Source: Sphingopyxis sp. OAS728 (GTDB taxonomy: Bacteria; Pseudomonadota; Alphaproteobacteria; Sphingomonadales; Sphingomonadaceae). From it: a DNA stretch of 64,000 bases. The translations under genes and the position numbers were made by a program. The stretch is taken from contig NZ_JADBDT010000001.1 in assembly GCF_014873485.1 (NCBI RefSeq), positions 1,736,001-1,800,000 on the forward strand. Reading direction: 5' to 3'. Shown here piece after piece: positions 48,194-59,100 of this stretch. Each line of letters opens with the position of its first letter. Within the stretch, counting starts at the first letter, position 1. The notes below the pieces were generated by a model. That model was not told the DNA's origin, did no database searches, and worked only from the letters and a program-made list of their open reading frames with translations.

Positions 48194-49171
48194 CTAACGG
48201 CCCAGGCGAATTCGGCCCGCGTCGCGGTCGACAGTCAGTCCATGCAACGCCGCGACCGCGTCGGCGAACTCTGCCGTGTCGTTCGTGGCGAAGACCCCCG
48301 ACACGGTCAGCCCGCCGAGCCGGGGATCGGCGACGTCAATCTGCGGCCCGCCATAACGATTGAGCTCGGCAATCGCGGCGGATAGCGGCATATCGTTGAA
48401 CATCACCTGCCCGCGCCGCCAGGCCGTCGCCGCCTCCGACGAGACAGGGGTGACCATCGCTGCGGCATCGCCTGCGGCGGCGAAACGCTCGCCGGGGGTC
48501 AGCATGGTGGATTGCACGGCGGGCGCCCCCGCCGCCGACGGGTGCGTGTCGACGCGGACCTTGCCCGAGATGAGCGTCACGGTGACGACGCCGCCTGTCT
48601 TGCGGACGATGAAGCTTGTCCCGATCGCGGTTACGCTCTTGTTCCCCGCCGTCACGACGAAAGGCCGCGCCGGATTGCGCGCAACCTCGAACATCGCCTC
48701 GCCGTCATCGAGCACGATGCTGCGCCGCTTCTCCTCATAACGGACGTTCAAATGGGTATCGGTGTTAAGGGCTATCCGCGTGCCGTCCTCCAGCGTCGCG
48801 ACCTTTTGCTCGCCGACCGCGGTCGAATAACCCGTCGGCTGTTGCAGCACCCACCATCCCGAGATCAGGACGATAAGCAGAAGCGAGGCGACGACCGCGA
48901 GCGAGCGCGACCGCTTGGCCAGCCAGGCCCCGAACGCGAAACCGGGTTCGGCCCCACCATCGCTGGCCCCGTCGCGCAATGCCGCGGCGCCGGGGAGGAT
49001 TGCCCACAGATCCATCGCCTTTTCGAACGCCGTACGGTGGCTCGTATCGGCTTCGAGCCAGGCGCGAAGCCCTGCTTCGGTCGCTTCGGTACGACCCGTC
49101 GATTCCAGACGCGCGAGCCAGGCAGCGGCCTCGGCCGCGATCCGCTCGGCTCCGTTCCGCCGGTTCACCAT
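48194..49171 (-). CDS. FecR-type anti-sigma regulator
   Basis: The 325-aa inner-membrane protein has an N-terminal cytoplasmic domain (RIAAEAAAWLARLESTG to HRTAFEKAMDLW), one transmembrane segment at about 89-108 and a periplasmic FecR domain (VATLEDGTRIALNTDTHL, FEVARNPARPFVV) ending in an STN-like region (FNDMPLSAAIAELNRYG). I chose the ATG at 49171 because GGAG lies 5 nt upstream; it overlaps the sigma stop by 7 nt. It relays the receptor's signal to the sigma factor. Confidence 0.9.
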   Translation of the reverse strand: MVNRRNGAERIAAEAAAWLARLESTGRTEATEAGLRAWLEADTSHRTAFEKAMDLWAILPGAAALRDGASDGGAEPGFAFGAWLAKRSRSLAVVASLLLIVLISGWWVLQQPTGYSTAVGEQKVATLEDGTRIALNTDTHLNVRYEEKRRSIVLDDGEAMFEVARNPARPFVVTAGNKSVTAIGTSFIVRKTGGVVTVTLISGKVRVDTHPSAAGAPAVQSTMLTPGERFAAAGDAAAMVTPVSSEAATAWRRGQVMFNDMPLSAAIAELNRYGGPQIDVADPRLGGLTVSGVFATNDTAEFADAVAALHGLTVDRDAGRIRLGR

Positions 49172-49641
49172 TGCTCCATCCACTTCATGAGCTGCAGCGT
49201 CGCGCGCGCGACCTGCTTTTCGACCGCCGCGACGGACATATTTTCCGATCGGGCGATTTCGGCGAAGGGGAGGTTCTCAAGCCGGCGTTTGAGCAGGATG
49301 CGCCGCGTTCGTTCGGGCAATTGATCCAGACCGCGCGCCGCATGCGCAAGCCGCGCCCGTTCCTCGACGACCTGCTCCGGGTCGGGGGCACCGTCGGCGA
49401 TCGCCTCGACATCGTCATGCTCGGCGAAAGGCGCGCGGCGCTTTTTGCGCGCGCGATCAATCGAAAGATTCACCGCCGCCGTCACCAGCAGGGCTTCCTT
49501 CGATTCCGCCGCGTGGGCCCGTTCATATTGCTCGACCTTGATAAAAGCGTCGTGCACCAATTCATCCGCATCCTCTGCAGGAACGCCGCGCCGCATCACC
49601 GCCCGCCGGGCTTTTGCCAACATCTCAGCGAGGCTCGACAT
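49165..49641 (-). CDS. ECF sigma factor (FecI-like)
   Basis: The 158-aa protein has sigma region 2 (DADELVHDAFIKVEQYERA and AVNLSIDRARKKRR) and region 4 (LPERTRRILLKRRL, LPFAEIARSENMSVAAVEKQ). With FecR and the STN-bearing receptor downstream it forms a complete cell-surface signalling relay that should turn on the receptor and M16 protease when the ligand binds. Confidence 0.92.
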   Translation of the reverse strand: MSSLAEMLAKARRAVMRRGVPAEDADELVHDAFIKVEQYERAHAAESKEALLVTAAVNLSIDRARKKRRAPFAEHDDVEAIADGAPDPEQVVEERARLAHAARGLDQLPERTRRILLKRRLENLPFAEIARSENMSVAAVEKQVARATLQLMKWMEQW

Positions 49642-49737
49642 AGCGCTCCAAAATTGTCCTTCGCCTTCTTAGACGAACGACTTCGCATTTTCCGACATGA
49701 TAAGGCAATATTCGTCGCACGGGCATTCGGGGCACTT

Positions 49738-49763
49738 ATGGCCGGTTGCGGACGGTCTCCTTC
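49738..49763. repeat. interspersed intergenic repeat, copy 3
   Basis: The core TGGCCGGTTGCGGACGGTC (49739-49757) is identical to 11082-11100. It lies in the 290-bp gap between the sigma factor and the secretion adaptor gene, in which no other feature is supported. Confidence 0.5.
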
Positions 49764-49931
49764 GGCTCGCGAAAGCGTCGAGGCGCGGCACGGCCCACGC
49801 GGGCAAAATCGTAGACTTCCACCGGTATTGGCTGGTTGCGAGCGAGCCGATTTTGGTCAGCAAATTGGGGAAGCAGCCATCTGTCGAACGGCGGCGGCGA
49901 GCGCGGTACCGCCGACAGGACGAAGCTCTTC

Positions 49932-51290
49932 CTAATGCTCCCGGCCTGCCCTCCACAATGTCTGCGTGAGCGGCTCGATCAGATAGCCGAGCGCGGTCCG
50001 CTCGCGCAGCGGCACCATCACTTCCGCCGGCATGCCCGCACGCAGGCTGTTCTCGCCGCGCAAGACCGCGATCTTTTTCATTTCCTTGGGTGGGACGACG
50101 ACCTCGATCTCGAAATATTCCATCCCGGTGCGGTTATCCTCGAAACTGTCCGCCGACACCTTGCTGATCTTGCCCATCAGGATCGGCAAGCTGCGTTCCT
50201 GGATGCCCGAAAAGCGCACCTGCGTCTGCATGCCCGATGTCAGGTCGTCGGCGTCGTTCGGCGAGGCTTTCGCGAGCACCACCAGCGCCTTGTCCTGCGG
50301 CACAATTTCCATCAGCATTTCGCCCGGTGCAACGACACCGCCGACGGTGAAGACCTTCAATCCGACGACGCGACCATTGGACGGGGCACGGACCACAGAC
50401 TGCGTCAGTCTTTCGCGCGTCGCGAACAGGCGCGGCTGCAGTTCGTCGAGCCGGACCTGAACCTCGCGCAGCTGCGTCGCGACCTCTTCGATAACCTGAC
50501 GGTCGAGCGACACCATCTGCAAGCGCGATTCACCGATCGCCTCTTGCAGCCGCGCGACGTCGGACTGCAGCGCCCCGAAATCGCCGTCGAGCTGCGCCGA
50601 ACTGCGCTCCACCGCGCGCAGCCGGTTGGTCGATACGAACCCGCGCTCGGACAATGTACGGAGGCCGGTCAGTTCCTCGGTGATCAGCCGCTGCTGGATC
50701 CGGTTCGATTCCATCTGCGCGCCATAGCCGCCGATCTGCTGGCTGTGCTGCGCGATCCGCTGGCCCAGCATGCCCCGTTCGGTGACGCCCGACCGTTGCC
50801 GCGCGTCGAAAAGCAGACGCTGACCGCGCATCGCCTCGTCGGCAAGCGCCCGGTCGCCCGCAAGATAGGAAGAAAACTCCACCGGCCGCACGATGTGCCG
50901 CGCACCGTCGCGTTCGGCGATCAGTCGCGCGCGCTGTGCGAGCAGGGCCACGACTTCGCCGGTCAGGCCGCGCTCGGCGGCGACGATATCCGAAGCCGAG
51001 ATCTTGAGCAGTACGTCGCCGCGGCGCACCTCGCTCCCCTCGGTCACCATCAAGGCGGTGACGATGCCGCCATCCTTGTGCTGCACGGCCTGCCGATTGC
51101 CCGAAACCGACACCGATCCCTGTGCCATCGCGCCGGCGTCGAGCGGCGTGAACGCCGCCCAGCCGAGGAAGCCGAGGAAAAAGGCCGCGGCGACCCATAC
51201 CCCGGTCCGAAGCTCGCGCTTGGGGGAATCGATCGTATCGACCGGAAGCGGTTCGCCGTGCAGGTCGTCGCCAAAGCTCATCGCGTTCAT
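49932..51290 (-). CDS. type I secretion membrane-fusion protein (HlyD/PrtE family)
   Basis: The 452-aa adaptor has a short cytoplasmic N-terminus, one transmembrane helix at about 29-49 (GVWVAAAFFLGFLGWAAFTP), a lipoyl-like half (AVQHKDGGIVTALMVTEGSE), a long coiled-coil hairpin and a second half (APSNGRVVGLKVFTVGGVV) with the C-terminal PAEVMVPLRERTALGYLIEP. It links the ABC transporter to an outer-membrane TolC channel, which is not in this window. Its start overlaps the ABC gene by 4 nt. Confidence 0.92.
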   Translation of the reverse strand: MNAMSFGDDLHGEPLPVDTIDSPKRELRTGVWVAAAFFLGFLGWAAFTPLDAGAMAQGSVSVSGNRQAVQHKDGGIVTALMVTEGSEVRRGDVLLKISASDIVAAERGLTGEVVALLAQRARLIAERDGARHIVRPVEFSSYLAGDRALADEAMRGQRLLFDARQRSGVTERGMLGQRIAQHSQQIGGYGAQMESNRIQQRLITEELTGLRTLSERGFVSTNRLRAVERSSAQLDGDFGALQSDVARLQEAIGESRLQMVSLDRQVIEEVATQLREVQVRLDELQPRLFATRERLTQSVVRAPSNGRVVGLKVFTVGGVVAPGEMLMEIVPQDKALVVLAKASPNDADDLTSGMQTQVRFSGIQERSLPILMGKISKVSADSFEDNRTGMEYFEIEVVVPPKEMKKIAVLRGENSLRAGMPAEVMVPLRERTALGYLIEPLTQTLWRAGREH

Positions 51291-53041
51291 GGTTTCTTGT
51301 TCCTCGTCATCTTGATGACATTCGCGGCCGCGGCTGCGCTCTCGCGCAGCAGTTCCATCACCTCGCCGCGCGGCCCCTGATATTCGATCACGCCATTTTT
51401 CAGCACCGCGAGCCGATCCGCGTCGCGCAGCGCCGACTGGCGATGGGTGACGATCATGATCGCGGTCTGGCGCAGCTTGGCGGCGGCGATGGCGTCGTTC
51501 AGCGCCTCTTCGCCCTGGCTGTCGAGCGCGGCGTTGGGCTCATCGAGAATAAGCACTTTCGGATCGCCATAGAGCGCGCGCGCCAGCGCAATGCGCTGCG
51601 CCTGCCCGCCCGACAGGCGCAGCCCGCCATCGCCGATCTGAGCATTGTAGCCGCCAGGCAAATGCAGGATCAGGTCGTGGATACCCGCAGCGATCGCGGC
51701 GCGCGTGACCTTGTCGTCGATGTCGGCCGCATGCTCGCCGCGTGCCGCCGCAAAGCGCGAGATATTCTCGCCGATCGTTCCGGGCAGCAAGGTCGGCTCC
51801 TGCGGCAGATAACCGATGTGCAACGCGAGGCGCTCGGCGTCCCAATCGCCATATTGCGCCTCGTCGATGCGGACTTCGCCGCCGTCGGGCGGGACCGCGC
51901 CCGCCGCGATGCGCGCCAGCGTGGTCTTGCCGGCGCCCGAGGGGCCGATCACGCCGAGCACTTCACCGGGGATGAGCCACGTCGACACGCCGCGCAGGAT
52001 CAGCGCGCTGTTGTCGGGCGAGCGCAGCGAAATATTGGACAGTTCGACATAACCCTCGGGCGTGGGCAACGCGACCCGATCGCTGACGAGATTGTCGGTC
52101 GAACGGAACAGCGCCTCGATCGATGCCTTGGCTGCGCGCGCCTGCCCGATCGTCGGCCAAGCCTGGACCATCTGCTCGATCGGCTGAAGCGCGCGCGCCA
52201 GCAGCACCGAAGCGGCGATGATCGCGCCGACCGAAATTTCGGCATTGATGGCAAGCCATGCGCCGACACCAAGCGCCAATGACTGCAGGAACATTCGCGC
52301 GAATTTGACGAGGCCCGTGTAGCGGGCGGCGGTCAATTGCGTGTTTGCGCTGGCCTCCAGTCCCTCGCGGCGATCGGCGATCTGGCGTGCGACCAGCGCG
52401 CGGCGCATCCCGAGCGCGCGAACGATCTCCGCCTTTTCAAACATCGATTCCTGTTTCGTATAGGCCGCCGCCATCGCCCGGTGGCCCGCCGCAGCCGATT
52501 TCTTGGTCGCGCGCTCGTTGAGGAGCGCAAGGGTGAGAAGCACGACACCGGCACCGAAGATCAGCAATCCAAGCGCGGGATGAATGATGAACGCGACGAC
52601 GAAATAGAGCGGTGTCCATGGCAGGTCGAACAAGGCAATCGCCGATGGGCTGGCGACCGCGCTTCGGAACGTGTCGAAATCGCGCATCGCCAGCGCCGCC
52701 GCCGGGTCGGCATTGCCCTTTGCGCGCGCGAGCAGGCGATCGAGGATCGGCGCCGCGAGCTGGCGGTTGAGCCGCAGCGAAGCGCGCAGCATCAACCTGC
52801 TGCGCACCATGTCGAGCGCGCTGAGGCAGGCGATGGCGACCGCGACGATGACGGTGATCCAGAACAAGGTCAGCACGCCGCCCGTTGGAACGACGCGATC
52901 ATAGACCTGCATCATGTAGATCGTCGGCGCGAGATAGAGGATGTTGACGAGCGCGCTGAACGCGGCGGCGGCCACAAAATGCTGACGGCAGGCGGCAAAA
53001 GCCTGTCTGATTTGCGGCGGAACGGCGGAATCGGTTCGCAT
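51287..53041 (-). CDS. type I secretion ABC transporter/permease (PrtD/LapB-like)
   Basis: The 584-aa half-transporter has an N-terminal membrane domain with about six helices and no C39 peptidase domain, and a nucleotide-binding domain with Walker A GPSGAGKT (366-373), the signature LRLSGGQAQR and Walker B VLILDEPN. It exports RTX substrates in one step. The ATG at 53041 is preferred (AGGGTC upstream); the longer open frame overlaps the peroxidase gene end. It lies 74 nt downstream of the peroxidase gene, its probable substrate. Confidence 0.92.
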   Translation of the reverse strand: MRTDSAVPPQIRQAFAACRQHFVAAAAFSALVNILYLAPTIYMMQVYDRVVPTGGVLTLFWITVIVAVAIACLSALDMVRSRLMLRASLRLNRQLAAPILDRLLARAKGNADPAAALAMRDFDTFRSAVASPSAIALFDLPWTPLYFVVAFIIHPALGLLIFGAGVVLLTLALLNERATKKSAAAGHRAMAAAYTKQESMFEKAEIVRALGMRRALVARQIADRREGLEASANTQLTAARYTGLVKFARMFLQSLALGVGAWLAINAEISVGAIIAASVLLARALQPIEQMVQAWPTIGQARAAKASIEALFRSTDNLVSDRVALPTPEGYVELSNISLRSPDNSALILRGVSTWLIPGEVLGVIGPSGAGKTTLARIAAGAVPPDGGEVRIDEAQYGDWDAERLALHIGYLPQEPTLLPGTIGENISRFAAARGEHAADIDDKVTRAAIAAGIHDLILHLPGGYNAQIGDGGLRLSGGQAQRIALARALYGDPKVLILDEPNAALDSQGEEALNDAIAAAKLRQTAIMIVTHRQSALRDADRLAVLKNGVIEYQGPRGEVMELLRESAAAAANVIKMTRNKKP

Positions 53042-53115
53042 GACCCTGGTTCTTTCCTGTTCGGTCGAGTCCGGACCGGCCAGAGCCGGCCCGGACCTCC
53101 CGGGGGCGCGGGATT

Positions 53116-56100
53116 TTAGAGGAGGCTCCATTCATAATGGGCCAGCTCGTGGTGCCCGTTCGCTTCGAACCGCGACTTCAGCCACCAAGGTCCCAGGCTG
53201 CTGTCGAACCCGTCGCTCCAGCGGTCATGGCTCGGTGCCGACGGATCGGGTGCCGCACCGGCTCCGCCCTGTTCGACCGGCTGCGGCGACGGGTCGTTCG
53301 CTGCCGCCTCGATTTCGGCCGGAGGCGTTCCATTTGCCGCCGAATTCGAGCCTGCAGAAGCGAACGCGAACGAGGCCGTCTGCACATTGGCGGCGGAAAC
53401 ACCGTCGAGACGCAGCTCGTTCCCGTCGATCCGAACGAGGGTATCGTTCCCCGACTGGCTGATCACGACGCGCGAAGCGAAGCTCTGCGCCGTGATACCG
53501 AGGCCGCTGAGGTCGATGCTGTCGGCACCGAGCTGGAAGTCGGTGATCCGGTCGTCGCCGTCGCTGAAGACGAAAACATCGTCGCCGCTACCGCCGGTCA
53601 TGACATCATCGCCGTCGCCGCCGTCGAGCCGGTCGTCGCCCGATCCGCCGCCGAGCACGTCGTCGCCGTCGCCGCCCGCCAGCAGGTCGTCACCCGACCC
53701 GCCGCCGAGGACATCGTCTCCGTCGCCGCCGGACAGCGTATCGTCGCCCGATCCGCCATTCAGCACGTCGTCGCCGCCGCGACCGCTGATGACGTCGTCG
53801 CCAGACCCGCCTTTCAGCGTATCGCGCCCGGCGGTTCCGGTCTGCGTGTCGGCCTGCGACGGCGGTGCCGGCGCGTCATCGTCGTCGTCATGATCGTCGT
53901 CGTCCTGCCCATGATCATCGTCATGGTCGTCGTCGTCATCGTCGTGCGACGCCCCGGCATTCTGCGCGTTGGCGGTGGTACCAAAGAAGGTCACACTGTG
54001 TCCTTCGGTCGCCAGCGTCGTGCTGCCGTCGTCATTGTCGGTCGCCGTATAATCGGCGATCGTCTTGCCTTCGGCGAGCTCGAAGCGATCCTGCGCGCGC
54101 ATCTCGCCGATGATCACATCATTGCCGCCGTTCGAGCGGAAGACGATGCGATGCGCCGACTGGAGTGCGCTGATGTCGACCGTGTCGTCGCCCGCACCGC
54201 CGTTGATCGTGATGGTGTTCACGTCGAGGCTGGTGGGCGCGAAATTGCCGATCACCTGCACCGTATCGTTGCCATTGTCGGTGTTGACGACGATCTCCTC
54301 GATATTGTCGAGTTCGGCAATGATGAAGGCATTGGTCGTGCCGCCGCGCGTGATCACGATTTCCGTATCGGGATTGCGCACCGTCAGCCCGGCCGCATCC
54401 GCAGCGGCGCGCGAATAGATGCGGTAGGTTTCGGCGACATTGTTCGCCGTGTTGCCGTTGATCACGAACGTATCGACCGTGCCCGCGCCGCCATCGACGA
54501 CATCGCGTCCGTCGCTGTTATTGTTGCTCGTCGCGTTGGCATTATTGGCGTTCCACACGATCGTGTCATTGCCGCCACCCGCGAATACGACGTCGTCGCC
54601 GGTGCCCGCATCGAACGTGTTCGCGGCATCGCTGCCGACAAGGATGTTCGCAGCAGCCGTGCCGTCGATCGTACCCGTCTGATCACGCGTGACGGTAACG
54701 GTCGCATTGTCGGTGTCGCCCGGCGCACCCGTCGCGGTATAGGTGAACGAGCCGCCGGCAGTGCCTGTCGCCGGATCGGTAAAGCTGACCGACGTCGCGT
54801 TGTGCGCAAGGCCGTTGAGGCTGTTCGCGCCGCTCACCGCGGTGATGCTGATCGGGCTGTCGGGATCGACATCGTTCAGCAGCAGCGCCCATTTGGGAAT
54901 GACGATGCTGGTCGTCCCGCTGATGTTGGTGATGACGCTGTCGTTGTTGGCATTCACATCATCGTCGACCGCGACGACATTGATCGTCGTCGTGGCGACA
55001 TTGCTGTCGGCGAAGCCGCCGTTGACGGTCACTTCGACGACGCGGTCGACGACACTCGGATTGTCGGACGTATTTTCGAACTCGATCGCCTGGATCGCCG
55101 CCTGGTAGTTGGCGATCGTTTCCGTGCCGGTCAGCGTGACGGTGATGCGCCCGGGAACCGATGTATCGACATCGCTGTCGATATTGCCGGGCAGGTTGTT
55201 CGGGATGACGAACTGGTCGCCCGCCTGCGCATTGGTGAGCACGATGCGCGCCGATACGAGTTGACCGTCGGTTTCGACGATGAACGGGCCCCGCGCGATC
55301 GCAACCTCGCCCGCGTCCTCGGTGAAGGTCGTTTCATAATCCTGCACCGGCGACGTGGCGAAATCGATCGTGACATTGTCGATGCTCACCTGCTCGTTCG
55401 TCGCATTGATCGCGCTGGCAACGAAGCGGATCGCCGCATTTGCCGTGAACGGCCCCGTCAGCGGATGCTCATAATCCTGGTTGCCGCCGTTACCGGTGAT
55501 CGTCCGCAGCAGGGTGAAGTTGACGCCGTCGGCCGCAAACCACACCTCAACATTCTCGCCGGCATCCAGATTGTCCGGGTTCGCCGAAAAGCTGAGCGTC
55601 GCGGTGACCGCGCCCGCCAGATCGACGGTGCGGGTGATCTCCGCGCCGTCACCATTGTGAAAGCGCAGCACATTGCTGTTGCCCTCGTCGATGCGGATCT
55701 GGCCGCTCGTGACGCCGCCCGAATCGTTGGTTTCGACCCAGTCGGGAACCCAGTTCGTGGTCCCGTGCGAATTGCCCAACGTGGCTTGGGTGAACTCGTC
55801 CTGATATTCCCCCGGCGTCGTCTGCAGCGCCAGCGTCGGCCCCCTCAGGTCGACGACGCGGTCGGCGAACTTCAGCTGCTCGATGTTGAACAGCCGGTCG
55901 GTGCCGTCGGACAGCGGCCGGTTCGCGACTTCTTCAGGCAGATCGTCGTCGCCGCCATCGTCGTCGAAGCCCGTGTGATCGACCGTGACGCTGCCGTCCG
56001 CGTTGCGGGTGATCGTGTAGTTCGCGAACACGTCGGTGTAGACCGCCGTGTCGACGTCGCTGTTGTCCGGATCGCCGTCGAGAAGCTCGCGGACGATCGA

Positions 56101-59100
56101 CAGTTGGCCGGGATTGATTTCTCCGGCGACCATGCGCGCGGCGATTTCGGTCATGCTGTCGACGCTGAACGCCGCCCAACTATCGGTCGGACGGGGCGTG
56201 ACGAGGATGCGGACGTTCAGCCAGCGGTCGCCGTCGATGATGTCGTTGCCGGCAAGACCCTTGATCGTATCGCTGCCGCCGCCGCCGAGCAGGATGTCGC
56301 CCGCCTGCGATGTGCTGAAGATGATGCGTTCCTGAACGCCATTTTCGTCGAGTACCGGAACCGTCTGTCCGTTGACCACCTTGGTCACCGGGATGCCGGC
56401 ACCGAGATGCGCGACCAGCACGTCGAGCCCGTCGATCAGGTCGACATTCTTCGCGAGCAGGTCGTTCGAATAGGAGTCGAGCGGCGAGTCCGGTCCCGGG
56501 ATCGCAGCGGTGTTCTGCAATTCGCCGCGCGCATTGGTGCTGCGGCTGCGCCCCGTCAGCGTGTCGTCGTGAATCCAGCCCGACAGCCCTTCGACCAGGT
56601 CGAAGCGGTCGCGCAGGATGAACGCCTCCTGCGTCTCGAAGATGGGGATGCCGAGGTCCGAATTGGCGGCCGTGCTGTCTCCCTTGTGGATGCCCCAGTC
56701 GAAGCCCGCCTGCCCGTTCGAGCGCTGGATGCCCTCATTATTCTGGAACATGATGTCGTCACCGGATTCGGCGTCATAGTCGGTGTCGCCGCTGCCGCCG
56801 TTCAGGACATCGTGGCCGATGATCGACGAGTTGAAGAACAGCTCCGAATTTTCGCCCGACAGCGTGTCGAAGCGCTGGCCGCCCTCGATCCAGTCATTGC
56901 CTTCGTTGCCGAGCAGGAAGTCGCCGCCCGAGCCGCCGAGGATGAAGTCGTCGCCGGTGCCGCCGAAGGCTTCCTTGCCGTCGGGGCCGGTGATGATGAA
57001 GTCATTGCCCTGGTTGCCGAACAGCAGCGACAGGCCCGAACCGCCATGGATGACGTCGTTACCTTCGTTGCCGTGGAGGAAGTCGGCCTCGCCGATGTCG
57101 GTGCCGGCGTTGGTGATGATGTCGTCACCTTCGCCGCCGAACACCTTGTCGACGCCATAGCCGGCCTCGATCCGGTCGTTGCCGCCCTTGCCCCAGATCG
57201 CATCGTCGCCGCCGCCCGACACGATGACGTCGTCATTCTCGGTGCCGCCGATGACAAAATGCTCGTTGCTGTTGACGCGGATATATTGTGCGACCGTTGT
57301 AGTATCGTTCGGCGCGATCAGATTGCCGTCCACATCGCGGCGTTCCACCAGGCTGGCGAACGGCAGGAACGGATTGTCGCTCGCCGGGTCTGGATCGAGT
57401 TGCTTGCTCGGATCCATTTCCAGCTGCGGCATCTCGAACGCGGAGAACAGATTGCCCGGCAGCGCGGTCGAATGATCGTCGCCCAGATCGGTGTTGCGCA
57501 TCACCAGTTCGGCGAAAGTGTTGTTCTCCAGCTCGTTGAGCAGGTTAAGCCCCTGCGTGCGCGACAGATAATAGAAACGGTCGGCGTCCTGCAGGTTTTC
57601 CATCGTCATCTGGAAGACGAAGCTGAAGGTCGAGCCGAGCATGCCGCCGAACGCCATCTTCTTTTCGGCGAGGCCGCCGATCCAGAAATCGATGTCGTTG
57701 AGCCCGCCGAGCTTCGGATCATTGGCATAGGCGCCCTCGGCGTTGAGGAAGTCGAGCCGGTCCGCCGGCGCGCCCGCGCCGCCGAGGACGAGAAGGGTCG
57801 CCGCTTCGCGCAGCTGTTCGACCGTCTTCGGGTTGGCGGCAGTGTTGAGCACCGATTCATGCGTGCCATAGGCCGCGATGAAGTTGATGATCGACGCCGG
57901 ATTTTTGAGGTTGAGCGCGAAATCGGCCCAGCTCTCATAGGGTTTCAGCAGCGTATCGCCGGTCGCATCGAAGAAGCGCTCGCGTGCGGTCTGCAGCGAC
58001 GGCATGCCGACGTCGCGGCCGCGCGCGAGGTTGATCGTCGCGAGGTCGAGCGGGATGCCGAGCAGCTGGTTGCGCAGCACGTCGGTGACGAACTCGTCGA
58101 TCTCGCTGCCCGTCTGGCGGCTCATCCCGCGGATGATCGCGCCCGACGCCTGTTCGGCGGTACCGAGCGAGTCATACGCCACCGGGTTCAGGAAGCCCTC
58201 GAACAGCGAGATATCGTTCTGAACAGGATTTCCATTCTCATCCATCTCGATGACCGCGATATCCTGCCGCAGCATCGAATGGCCGAAACGATAGACGACG
58301 TGCGCGAATTCGGCGGCGATGCTGGGGTTGATGTCGGCCGAGGGCTCGAACACGAAGGCGTCGATATCGGGCTGCATCATGCGGCCGAATTCCTCGAACA
58401 CCAGATGCTGATATTCCATCTCGTTCGTAAAGCGGCCGACCTGGAACAGGCGTTCGCCATCCCAAACCAAAGTTTCCGACAGCGCGGCGATCGCCGCGGG
58501 GTTGCCGGTCGTCAGCGTCGCGAATTGCGCATCGGTCAGGTCGGTCAGCAGCCATTCGTTGATGAAGGCACGGTCCATCGATGCAAGCGTCACATCCTTG
58601 GTGTGTTCGACGATGCGGTTATGTTCGGCGTGGAACACCTGGTGGACCGCGGTCAGCGCGATATTCTCGTTCGCGCGGCCATCGCCCGCGATGAAGTGGC
58701 GGTCGAGCAGCTCGTTGTCGTAGCGCGTCGGGCCGCGCTGGCCCTGCGGCCCGGGTGTGCCGTCGGCATTGGCATAGCCAAGCGCCGAGTCGCCGTCCTG
58801 CATCAGCACGCCGCCCGTGATGATCGGCACCGCGGCATGCGCGATGTCGTCGAGGAAGGCATGACCGGTCAGCACGACGCCCTGCGCGCTGACAGGCGCG
58901 GCCGGATTGCCTTCGCGCAGAACGTCGTCGGCGGTGCCGAGCTGGCCGTCGGCGCCCATGCCGACGACGAGCTGCGGATAGCCGTTCGCGCCGGGAATGA
59001 AATTGCCATAGGGATCGGTCGCGATCAGCGGGATGTTGCCGACATTGAGGTCGGTAAGCTCGATCCCGAGCACGGTGCGCGCCTGCGCCTTGATATCGGC

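Noticed and set aside
41698..49641. Lasso-peptide locus (receptor, FecI/FecR and peptidase as in atx clusters)
   Set aside because: The peptidase is an M16 metalloprotease, not an isopeptidase, and no precursor, B or C gene is visible nearby.
53565..53850. Tandem repeats that might suggest a CRISPR or minisatellite
   Set aside because: The 27-nt period is in frame and encodes calcium-binding nonapeptides.
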